DNA from: an uncultured Eubacteriales bacterium
GTDB lineage: Bacteria > Bacillota > Clostridia > Peptostreptococcales > Anaerovoracaceae
Direction of reading: 5' to 3'
DNA length: 11,458 nt
Assembly: GCA_900551415.1 (NCBI GenBank)
Contig: URWB01000078.1
Coordinates: 1 to 11,458, forward strand
Of this stretch, positions 5,114 to 11,458 are shown one piece after another. The position numbers and the translations under genes are program-made. The notes beneath the pieces are model-generated. The model ran no database searches, was not told the DNA's origin, and saw only the letters and a program-made list of their open reading frames with translations. Numbering within the stretch: position 1 is the first letter of the stretch; every line of letters starts with the position of its first letter.

Positions 5114-6760
5114 ATGAAGCAAACCACCATCAAACAGAGTGCGAAGCAGACAAAATACATTTTTGTGACCGGAGGCGTTGTGTCAGGGCTTGGCAAAGGC
5201 ATTACCGCGGCGTCGCTTGGAAGACTTCTCAAGGAACGAGGTCTCAAGGTAGCGGCGCAAAAATTAGACCCCTATATCAATGTAGACCCCGGGACGATGA
5301 GTCCGTATCAGCATGGCGAGGTATTCGTCACCGAGGACGGCGCGGAAACCGACTTGGACCTCGGGCATTATGAACGCTTCATCGATGAAGACCTGAATCG
5401 GTTTTCCAACCTGACCTCCGGCAAGGTGTACTGGAATGTGCTGAACAAGGAGCGCCGGGGCGAATATCTCGGCGAAACCGTACAAGTAATTCCCCATATT
5501 ACCAATGAAATCAAATCGTTTATCTACAATGTCGGACGCGCGACCGACGCGGACGTGGTCATCACGGAAGTCGGCGGCACGACCGGAGATATTGAAAGCC
5601 AGCCGTTCCTGGAGGCAATCCGACAGGTCGGACTGGAGGTTGGCGCGGATAACGCGCTCTTTATTCACGTGACATTGGTACCGTATCTGCGAGGCTCTGA
5701 CGAACACAAAAGCAAGCCGACGCAGCATTCCGTCAAAAATCTGCAGGGCCTTGGCATCAAGCCAAACATCATCGTTCTGCGCGCGGATGAAAAGTTAGAA
5801 GAAAGCATTTTTAAAAAAATCGCGCTGTTCTGCAATGTCAAGCCGGATTGTGTCATCGAAAACATCACGATCCCCGTTCTGTATGAAGCGCCGCTAATGC
5901 TGGAAGCACATCATTTCTCGGATATCGTGTGCAGAGAACTGGGAATCACGGCGCCGGAACCGGATCTTACCAAATGGAAAGCGCTGATTGACAAGATTCA
6001 CAGCGCGGAGCGCAGTGTGACCATCGGGCTGGTCGGCAAGTACGTCCAGCTGCACGACGCGTATCTTTCGGTAGCCGAGGCGCTGCGGCATGCGGGCTAT
6101 GCCTACGGTACCAATATCGAGATTGAGTGGATCGACTCCGAAACCATCAACGAACAGACGGTGGAGAGCCTGCTTTCCGGCTGTGACGGCGTGATCGTTC
6201 CGGGCGGCTTCGGCAATCGCGGGATCGAGGGCAAGATCCTGACCGCCGCTTACTGCCGGACGCACAATCTTCCGTATCTGGGCATTTGCCTGGGAATGCA
6301 GGTTGCGGTCATCGACTTCGCCAGACATGTCTGCGGCATGGAGGACGCAAATTCCGGAGAATTTGACGAGCTGAGCAAGTACAAGGTCATCGATTTCCTG
6401 CCGGATCAGAGCCATCAGATCGACAAGGGCGGCACGCTGCGTTTGGGCGCTTATCCCTGCAGGATCGCGAAGGGTACGCAGATGTACCGTTGCTACGGCA
6501 CGGAGGAGATCTCGGAGCGTCATCGCCATCGCTACGAGTTCAATAATCTATATCGGGAAACTCTGGCGGAAAGTGGACTGGTCATCAGCGGTACGTCCCC
6601 GGACGGCAACATCGTGGAGACCGTTGAGATTCCGCAAAATGATTTTTATATCGGCGTGCAGTTCCACCCGGAATTCAAGAGCCGGCCGAATAAAGCACAT
6701 CCGTTGTTCTTGGGGCTGATAGAAGCTGCCCTTACCAAAAAGGAGACGAACCATGCATAA
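5114..6760 (+). CDS. pyrG: CTP synthase (glutamine-hydrolysing)
   Basis: A 548-residue CTP synthase, which aminates UTP to CTP using ATP and glutamine, with GTP as activator; it ends the pyrimidine pathway in the cytoplasm. The N-terminal synthetase domain (to about 275) opens with KYIFVTGGVVSGLGKG (14-29), the ATP loop, and has KLDPYINVDPGTMSP and EVGGTTGDIES. The C-terminal class I glutamine amidotransferase domain (about 300-540) has PGGFGNRG (363-370), nucleophile Cys392 in LGICLGMQ, and His518 and Glu520 in QFHPE. Length and motifs are standard and nothing is missing. The start is fixed by the ribosome site and by the normal short N-terminal extension. Its stop overlaps the purB start by eight bases, so the two are probably translationally coupled. 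Confidence 0.97.
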   Translation: MKQTTIKQSAKQTKYIFVTGGVVSGLGKGITAASLGRLLKERGLKVAAQKLDPYINVDPGTMSPYQHGEVFVTEDGAETDLDLGHYERFIDEDLNRFSNLTSGKVYWNVLNKERRGEYLGETVQVIPHITNEIKSFIYNVGRATDADVVITEVGGTTGDIESQPFLEAIRQVGLEVGADNALFIHVTLVPYLRGSDEHKSKPTQHSVKNLQGLGIKPNIIVLRADEKLEESIFKKIALFCNVKPDCVIENITIPVLYEAPLMLEAHHFSDIVCRELGITAPEPDLTKWKALIDKIHSAERSVTIGLVGKYVQLHDAYLSVAEALRHAGYAYGTNIEIEWIDSETINEQTVESLLSGCDGVIVPGGFGNRGIEGKILTAAYCRTHNLPYLGICLGMQVAVIDFARHVCGMEDANSGEFDELSKYKVIDFLPDQSHQIDKGGTLRLGAYPCRIAKGTQMYRCYGTEEISERHRHRYEFNNLYRETLAESGLVISGTSPDGNIVETVEIPQNDFYIGVQFHPEFKSRPNKAHPLFLGLIEAALTKKETNHA

Positions 6761-8186
6761 AGAAATTTACGAAAATCCGCTTTGCGGCAGATACGCGTCC
6801 AAGGAGATGCAGCGCATCTTCAGCCCGGACAACAAGTTTTCCACCTGGCGCAGACTCTGGATCGCGCTGGCTGAGAGCGAAAAGGAGCTCGGACTCGCAA
6901 TCACGGACGCGCAGATCGAGGAAATGAAGCAGCATATTGATGACATCGACTATGACAAAGCAGCCGATTACGAAAAGAAGCTGCGTCACGACGTCATGGC
7001 GCATATCCACACCTACGCGGAGCTCTGTCCGACTGCCGCGCCGATCATTCATCTTGGCGCGACGAGCTGCTTTGTCGGCGACAATACCGATATCCTGCAG
7101 ATGAAAGAAGGACTGTTACAAATCAAGAAGCTGCTGGTCAGCCTGATGCGCGCGCTGGCGGATTTCGCAGAGCGTGAAAAAGACACACCGACACTCGCCT
7201 ATACGCATTTTCAGGCGGCGCAGCCGACGACGGTGGGCAAACGCGCCTGCCTGTGGCTGCAGGATTTCCTGATGGACTACGAACGTCTGGAATTTGAACT
7301 GGCGCATTTAAAACTGCTTGGCTGCAAGGGTACGACAGGTACAGGCGCAAGCTTTTTGGAGCTGTTTGAGGGAGATCAGGACAAGGTCAGAGAGCTGGAA
7401 CGAAAGATCGCGGCGAAGATGGGTTTTGAAGCCTGCATGCCGGTTTCCGGACAGACCTATTCACGCAAGGTTGATAACTTCGTTCTGCAGGTACTCAGCG
7501 GCATCGCGCAAAGCGCGAGCAAGATGGGGGTCGATCTGCGTCTGATGGCGCATATGAAGGAATTCGACGAACCGTTCGAGAGCGGACAGGTCGGTTCCTC
7601 TGCCATGGCATACAAGCGTAACCCGATGCGCAGCGAGCGGATTGTATCACTTTCACGCTACATCATCAATTGTACCGGCAATACCGCGGATACCGCCGCC
7701 AATCAGTGGCTTGAGCGGACGCTGGACGACTCCGCGAACCGCCGAATTACGATACCGGAATCTTTCCTGGCTGCCGACGGCATCCTTTCTCTGGCGATCA
7801 ACGTTATCACCGGGGGAACGGTCTACGACAAGGTTATGGCGAAGCATCTGCGGGAGGAACTGCCGTTCATCGCGACCGAGAACATCCTCATGGACGCGGT
7901 CAGCCGCGGTGGCGACCGGCAGGAATTGCACGAGATCATCCGGCAGTATTCTCAGCAGGCGGCAAAGGCTGTCAAGGCGGAGGGCAAGGAAAACAATCTG
8001 CTTTCACTGCTTCTCGCGGACGAACGCTTCGGTCTGACCGAGGAGAGTCTCGCAGCGGTACTCGATGTGCGCAAGTTCGTGGGCTGCGCGCCGCAGCAGG
8101 TGACGCGGTTCCTGGCGGACTATGTGCAGCCTGTTCTCGACGCGAACGCGGAGCTTGTGGGCGCGGAGGTTGAGATCAACGTATAG
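6753..8186 (+). CDS. purB: Adenylosuccinate lyase, human-like clade
   Basis: A 477-residue member of the fumarase/aspartase superfamily. It splits adenylosuccinate to AMP and fumarate, and SAICAR to AICAR and fumarate in the IMP pathway. The superfamily signature is GSSAMAYKRNPMRSER (281-296), with catalytic Ser282 or Ser283 on the flexible loop. His152 in AYTHFQAAQPTT is the likely second catalytic residue, and RHDVMAHIH (78-86) lines the site. MRSER and the extra length resemble animal ADSL more than the compact Bacillus PurB. Its ATG lies inside the last codons of pyrG, with AAAAGGAG upstream. It acts directly after PurA, which is encoded next. Confidence 0.95.
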   Translation: MHKEIYENPLCGRYASKEMQRIFSPDNKFSTWRRLWIALAESEKELGLAITDAQIEEMKQHIDDIDYDKAADYEKKLRHDVMAHIHTYAELCPTAAPIIHLGATSCFVGDNTDILQMKEGLLQIKKLLVSLMRALADFAEREKDTPTLAYTHFQAAQPTTVGKRACLWLQDFLMDYERLEFELAHLKLLGCKGTTGTGASFLELFEGDQDKVRELERKIAAKMGFEACMPVSGQTYSRKVDNFVLQVLSGIAQSASKMGVDLRLMAHMKEFDEPFESGQVGSSAMAYKRNPMRSERIVSLSRYIINCTGNTADTAANQWLERTLDDSANRRITIPESFLAADGILSLAINVITGGTVYDKVMAKHLREELPFIATENILMDAVSRGGDRQELHEIIRQYSQQAAKAVKAEGKENNLLSLLLADERFGLTEESLAAVLDVRKFVGCAPQQVTRFLADYVQPVLDANAELVGAEVEINV

Positions 8187-8209
8187 GCGCGGCAGGCAGG
8201 CAAAACCGC

Positions 8210-8260
8210 AAAAATTTCAAATGATTACAACGCTCTGCGCGCTGCTTTCGCAAGGCGCGT
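8210..8260 (+). repeat. Hairpin in the purB-purA gap
   Basis: CGCGC and GCGCG arms, with inner TGC/GCA pairing around a TTTC loop, form a GC-rich hairpin at about 8236-8259 within the 121-base gap. No T run follows and no convincing promoter is seen, so purA is probably reached by readthrough. A role in mRNA processing or in setting relative levels is possible but not shown. purA has its own strong ribosome site near 8295. Confidence 0.4.
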
Positions 8261-8307
8261 ACGGCGAAATCCATAGAACAATACCAAAGATATAAGGAGG
8301 TAGCACA

Positions 8308-9579
8308 ATGTTAACAGCTGTGGTAGGAACAAACTGGGGCGATGAAGGCAAGGGCCGCATGGTCGACCTTCTGAGTGAAAAATATGATATCGTCATCCGC
8401 TATCAGGGTGGCAACAATGCCGGTCATACCGTCGTCAACGAAAAGGGCAAGTTCATTCTGAACCTGCTGCCGTCGGGCATTCTGCGCGACGAGACCGTCA
8501 ACGTGATGGGGCCGGGCATGGTCATCGACCTCGAGCATCTTTTCAACGAGATTAAAATGTTGCGCGACAAGGGCATTGAGATCACGCCGAAACATCTGGT
8601 CATCAGTGACCGCGCGACGATCTGCATGCCGTATCACAAGATGCGTGACATTCTGGAAGAGGACAGACTGGCAGACAAAAAATTCGGTTCCACCCGACGC
8701 GGTATCGCGCCGGTCTATGCCGACAAATATATGAAAAAAACGCTTCGTATGGGCGATCTGCTGCATGCGGAGCATCTCAAAGAGCGCGTGGCGGATTTGG
8801 TCGAATGGGAGAACCTGACTGTGGCCGGCGGCTATGCGCACGAACCGATTTCGCCGGACGACATGTATCAGTGGCTCGAAACCTACGGTTTTCCGTTCAA
8901 GGATTATATCAAGGATACCACAGTTTACCTCGGCGATGCGGTACGGGCAGGCAAGAACCTGATGTTCGAGGCCCAGCTGGGCGCGCTGCGTGATATCGAC
9001 TTCGGCATCTACCCGTATACGTCCTCGTCCTCCACGATCGCAGCCTATGCGCCGATCGGCGCGGGTATTCCGTTCTGCAAGGAGGACTGCGTGGTCGGCA
9101 TTATGAAAGCCTATTCGAGCTGCGTCGGGGAAGGACCGTTTACCTGTGAACTTTTCGGGGAGGAAGCGGACAGACTCAGAGAGGCAGGCGGTGAATACGG
9201 CGCCGCGACCGGACGTCCGCGCAGAGTCGGCGGCTTTGACGTGGTAGCCTCCCGCTACGGCACCCTGATGCAGGGCGCGACTGAGATCGCGCTGACCAAG
9301 CTCGATGTGCTGTCCTATCTGGACAAGATCCCGGTCTGTACGCAGTACGAAGTCGGCGGCGCGCTGATCGACAACTTCCCGAATGGAAGTATGCTTGCCG
9401 AGGCCAAGCCGCATTACGAATATGTGGAAGGCTGGCACTGCGACATCTCCGGCTGCCGTAGCTTCGACGAGCTGCCTAAGGCCGCACGCGACTATGTTGA
9501 AATGATTGAAAAAGCCGTTGGCTGCCCGATCAAATACGTTTCCGTCGGCGCCGGACGGGACGAATATATTGAAAGATAA
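8308..9579 (+). CDS. purA: Adenylosuccinate synthetase
   Basis: A 423-residue enzyme that joins IMP and aspartate with GTP hydrolysis to give adenylosuccinate, the first step of the AMP branch. The GTP loop is GTNWGDEGKGRMVDLL (7-22), with catalytic Asp12. His40 lies in GGNNAGHTVV. The IMP and aspartate region includes TGRPRRVGGFD, and the guanine-recognition motif is TKLDVLS. Length is normal (about 430 in the family). A strong AAGGAGG precedes the ATG. It is the third gene of the pyrG-purB-purA unit and supplies PurB with substrate. A 425-codon open frame spanning it on the other strand is a shadow produced by its codon pattern. Confidence 0.97.
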   Translation: MLTAVVGTNWGDEGKGRMVDLLSEKYDIVIRYQGGNNAGHTVVNEKGKFILNLLPSGILRDETVNVMGPGMVIDLEHLFNEIKMLRDKGIEITPKHLVISDRATICMPYHKMRDILEEDRLADKKFGSTRRGIAPVYADKYMKKTLRMGDLLHAEHLKERVADLVEWENLTVAGGYAHEPISPDDMYQWLETYGFPFKDYIKDTTVYLGDAVRAGKNLMFEAQLGALRDIDFGIYPYTSSSSTIAAYAPIGAGIPFCKEDCVVGIMKAYSSCVGEGPFTCELFGEEADRLREAGGEYGAATGRPRRVGGFDVVASRYGTLMQGATEIALTKLDVLSYLDKIPVCTQYEVGGALIDNFPNGSMLAEAKPHYEYVEGWHCDISGCRSFDELPKAARDYVEMIEKAVGCPIKYVSVGAGRDEYIER

Positions 9580-9617
9580 ACGAGACAAAGCAAACCGAAT
9601 CAGATAAAAATGGACTC

Positions 9618-9650
9618 AAAAGAACAGGCCGCTCAGACCTGTTCTTTTTT
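9618..9650 (+). terminator. Intrinsic terminator after purA
   Basis: AAAAGAACAGG (9618-9628) pairs with CCTGTTCTTTT (9638-9648) in a long stem that runs into a six-T tail. It begins 38 bases after the purA stop and closes the nucleotide operon. The IS left end starts 21 bases further on. Confidence 0.9.
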
Positions 9651-9671
9651 GTAGCTTTAGTGGAATAAAAC

Positions 9672-9722
9672 GGGGCTGTCGCACAGTTGATGGAATCCAT
9701 CGACCAGAGCGGCAGCTCTTTT
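9672..9722 (+). repeat. Left terminal inverted repeat of the IS, terminator-like
   Basis: It starts GGGGCTGTCGCACAG and ends with TTTT. It folds on itself: GGGCTGTCGC (9673-9682) with GCGGCAGCTC (9709-9718), ten pairs with two wobbles, plus inner GATGG/CCATC (9689-9693, 9697-9701). The TTTT at 9719-9722 makes it look like an intrinsic terminator for transcription entering from purA. Confidence 0.85.
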
Positions 9723-9740
9723 ATGTTGATAAAAAGTTGA

Positions 9741-9774
9741 AAAACCCTTGCAAATTCACACTTGCAAGGGGTTT
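9741..9774 (+). terminator. Second hairpin with T run inside the IS left end
   Basis: AAAACCCTTGCAA and TTGCAAGGGGTTTT pair with a single bulged base around an eight-base loop, and the stem itself ends in TTTT. It stands directly before the transposase -10 box and would stop transcription coming from outside while leaving the element's own promoter usable. Confidence 0.6.
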
Positions 9775-9785
9775 TGTGGTATAAT
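9755..9785 (+). promoter_or_regulatory. Probable transposase promoter
   Basis: A perfect TATAAT (9780-9785) lies 19 bases after TTCACA (9755-9760), five of six to the -35 consensus, inside the hairpin loop and arm. Transcription would start about 9792. The ATG at 9784 would then be untranscribed, and the ATG at 9793 would be nearly or wholly leaderless, suggesting weak translation. Confidence 0.5.
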
Positions 9786-9792
9786 GGTTGTG

Positions 9793-11229
9793 ATGAAAAA
9801 ACTTCATACCACTACCCAAAACTATACATCAAATGAGAAATGTTTTCAACTTCAAATTCCGATGAATTTTGAATTCATCATTCCGGACAATGACAGCGTG
9901 CGATTACTGAGTCAGTTTGTAGAGGAGATGGATCTGACTTGTCTTTATGATACTTACAATATCTTGAAAGAAAATCAAGTAACACCACGCCAGATGTTGA
10001 AAATTCTTCTCTATGCATACTTGGACACCAAATATGCCTCAAGAGTCATCGAAACTGCTTGCAAGCGGGATGTCAACTACATATATCTATTAGAGGGAAA
10101 GCCTGCGCCGGATCATGCCACAATTGCCAGATTTCGCAGTCTGCACTTTGCTCCTTGCGCAAAGGAGTTCCTTACTCAGTGCACACAATTACTCTATGAA
10201 CTGGGAGAGATCTCAGGAAAAAAATTTTTCATCGACGGAACAAAGATGGAAGCCAACGCAAACAAATATACCTTTGTTTGGAAACGAAAATATACGCTGC
10301 AAAAGCAAATAGAACAGCTAAGTCATTTCTTAGAAAAAGCAAAGGAATACAACCAAAAGATTTATCGCTGCGGAAAGCGAAACAGCTATGCAAAAACAGA
10401 TCCGGATGCAACCTTCATGCGCATGAAAGAAGATGCGATGAAAAACGGTCAGCTGAAACCGGCATACAATCTGCAGCATGGCGTAGATGCGGATTATGTC
10501 GTATGGCTGCAGACCTTGCCCAATCCAACGGATACCCCGACGCTTATTCCTTTTTTGGAAGATATGCGAGAGCAGCTTCCGTTTACATATCAAAACATTG
10601 TAGCAGATGCTGGATATGAAAGTGAAGAAAATTACAGCTATCTGAAGACACACGGGCAGCTTGCGTATATCAAGGCTGCGAACTATGAAATTTCCAAGAC
10701 CAGAAAGTATCAAAACGACATCGCTAATCGTGAGAATATGGTTTATGAAAAAGAAAAAGACTGCTACTACTGTAGTCAGGGGAAAGTTCTTAAGGTCATC
10801 GGCACAAAGGCGAGGACGACGGCAACCGGATATGTTTCAGAGAAAACACTCTATCGCTGCGAAGCGTGTACAAATTGTCCTGTAAAAAGCAGCTGCATCA
10901 AGGGAAATCATTGGAAAATACCGGAGAAGGAGCGGTACAAAACCTTAGATGTTGCAAGAAAATTTGAAGAACAGCGAGCAGAATCTCTAGAACGCATTAC
11001 CAGCAAACAGGGAATCCTATTGCGAATCAATCGCAGCATCCAGGCGGAAGGCAGCTTTGCAGCCTTAAAATGGGATAGAGGGTTCAAAAGATTTCTTTGC
11101 CGCGGAGAGAGCAATGTTTATGCGGAGTGTGTTCTTTTAGCCGTTTCACATAACATCGGGAAACTGCACAGCAAAATTCAAAGCAGGAAGACAAGAAGCT
11201 ATCTCCACTGCGAAAACAAAGTCGCATAA
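9793..11229 (+). CDS. IS1182-family DDE transposase
   Basis: About 478 residues from ATG 9793; ATG 9784 or TTG 9748 are possible in-frame alternatives but lie within or before the promoter. The N-terminal part (about 25-135, DUF772-like) carries IIPDNDSVRLLSQ and DHATIARFR. The RNase H-like catalytic fold follows, with Asp148 in FIDGTKMEANAN, Asp272 in IVADAGYES and Glu419 in QAEGSFAALK. A helical, lysine-rich insert (166-190) looks like a coiled coil. A cysteine cluster (C324, C327, C356, C359, C362, C368) suggests a zinc-binding insert before the final Glu, usual for this family. The enzyme cuts and joins the element's ends. No frameshift or missing residue is seen. It is the only gene of the IS. 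Confidence 0.93.
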   Translation: MKKLHTTTQNYTSNEKCFQLQIPMNFEFIIPDNDSVRLLSQFVEEMDLTCLYDTYNILKENQVTPRQMLKILLYAYLDTKYASRVIETACKRDVNYIYLLEGKPAPDHATIARFRSLHFAPCAKEFLTQCTQLLYELGEISGKKFFIDGTKMEANANKYTFVWKRKYTLQKQIEQLSHFLEKAKEYNQKIYRCGKRNSYAKTDPDATFMRMKEDAMKNGQLKPAYNLQHGVDADYVVWLQTLPNPTDTPTLIPFLEDMREQLPFTYQNIVADAGYESEENYSYLKTHGQLAYIKAANYEISKTRKYQNDIANRENMVYEKEKDCYYCSQGKVLKVIGTKARTTATGYVSEKTLYRCEACTNCPVKSSCIKGNHWKIPEKERYKTLDVARKFEEQRAESLERITSKQGILLRINRSIQAEGSFAALKWDRGFKRFLCRGESNVYAECVLLAVSHNIGKLHSKIQSRKTRSYLHCENKVA

Positions 11230-11247
11230 GAAAGAGCTCGAATGTGT

Positions 11248-11263
11248 GGGGCTGTGAAGCCCC
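11248..11263 (+). terminator. Hairpin after the transposase gene
   Basis: GGGGCT (11248-11253) and AGCCCC (11258-11263) pair perfectly around a GTGA loop, 18 bases after the stop codon. The following TGTTTGTGTT is only moderately T-rich, so termination may be partial. Confidence 0.4.
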
Positions 11264-11325
11264 TGTTTGTGTTACCGTTTTATTTTTTGCGGCTTCTGCA
11301 AGGATAGAAATCTCTTAATCAAAGC

Positions 11326-11376
11326 AAAAGAGCTGCCGCTCCGGTCGATGAATTCCATCAACTGTGCGACAGCGCC
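11326..11376 (-). repeat. Right terminal inverted repeat of the IS
   Basis: It is the reverse complement of the left end with three mismatches in 51 bases. Read inward on the minus strand it forms the same hairpin and ends in TTTT, so it too could block transcription entering the element. The outermost bases are GGCG here against GGGG on the left. Confidence 0.85.
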
Positions 11377-11390
11377 ATTTCCGGAATAAC

Positions 11391-11458
11391 GACAAAAGCA
11401 CCCTGCGAAGCGGCGCTCATGGGTGAGCGCCATGTGCGCATAGAAATCTCAGATTTCG
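11391..11458 (-). repeat. Dispersed structured repeat, copy C, cut by the window edge
   Basis: GACAAAAG (11391-11398) begins the copy, and CACC[CT]TGCG[AG]AGCGGCG follows as in copy B. GGCGCTCA (11412-11419) and TGAGCGCC (11424-11431) form a perfect eight-pair stem around TGGG, and GAAATC/GATTTC arms follow (11443-11457). The closing arm lies beyond the window. The element begins 15 bases after the IS right end. Between them lies TTCCGGAATA, also shared with copy A. Confidence 0.75.

Larger units (their letters stand above)
9672..11376 (+). mobile_element. IS1182-family insertion sequence, apparently complete
   Basis: A 1705-bp element bounded by 51-bp inverted repeats differing at three positions, enclosing one intact transposase gene. 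Its base composition is visibly more A/T-rich than the nucleotide genes to its left, consistent with recent arrival. The flanks read GGAATAAAAC on the left and ATTTCCGGAA on the right. No clear direct duplication is seen, though GGAAT and ATTTCC form a small palindrome across the insertion point. All expected parts are intact, so it may still be mobile. It landed in the gap after purA and breaks no visible gene. Confidence 0.88.

Noticed and set aside
8311..9588. A 425-codon open frame on the minus strand across the whole of purA
   Set aside because: It is the exact antisense of a clearly recognised enzyme, shows no family motif, and such frames arise from codon bias in GC-rich third positions.
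9748..9792. TTG start at 9748 for the transposase
   Set aside because: It lies inside the hairpin and upstream of the -10 box, lacks a ribosome site, and would add residues not expected at the N-terminus of this family.

Overview
The window looks like chromosome of a low-to-mid GC Bacillota (probably an anaerobic Clostridia-type organism). The reasons are strong AGGAGG-type ribosome sites, sigma-A-like TTGACA/TATAAT promoters, a Bacillus-like LexA operator, intrinsic terminators after most units, a human-like PurB of the kind common in Clostridia, and an IS1182-type transposase. Genus cannot be decided from the sequence alone.

Layout, left to right. Positions 1-38 hold the first codons of a gene leaving the window on the minus strand. 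It has a clear promoter and a ~190-nt leader with an intrinsic terminator and a possible antiterminator. A minus-strand alpha/beta hydrolase (481-1425) follows, with its own terminator and a structured 5' UTR. Two tandem paralogues of the LysO (DUF340) amino-acid exporter family (1784-2776, 2809-3888) run rightward and converge on lexA (4056-4742, minus). A long bidirectional hairpin terminator lies between them. The lexA promoter carries a good LexA box. Diverging from it, pyrG and purB (overlapping by 8 nt) and then purA (121 nt further on) form a nucleotide unit: CTP from UTP, and AMP from IMP in two steps. An intrinsic terminator closes purA. An apparently intact 1705-bp IS1182-type element (9672-11376) lies just downstream. 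It has 51-bp near-perfect inverted repeats and a complete DDE transposase, and is visibly more A/T-rich than its neighbours.

The most unusual content is non-coding. A dispersed ~85-bp repeat occurs three times (291-375, 1463-1546, 11391-end). It is bounded by GACAAA/TTTGTC arms and holds internal hairpins whose arms differ between copies yet still pair. One copy sits in the 5' UTR of the hydrolase; another abuts the IS right end, at a point where its match to the first copy stops. The IS ends fold into terminator-like hairpins and resemble in layout the terminator between the LysO pair and lexA. No CRISPR array, tRNA or rRNA was seen.
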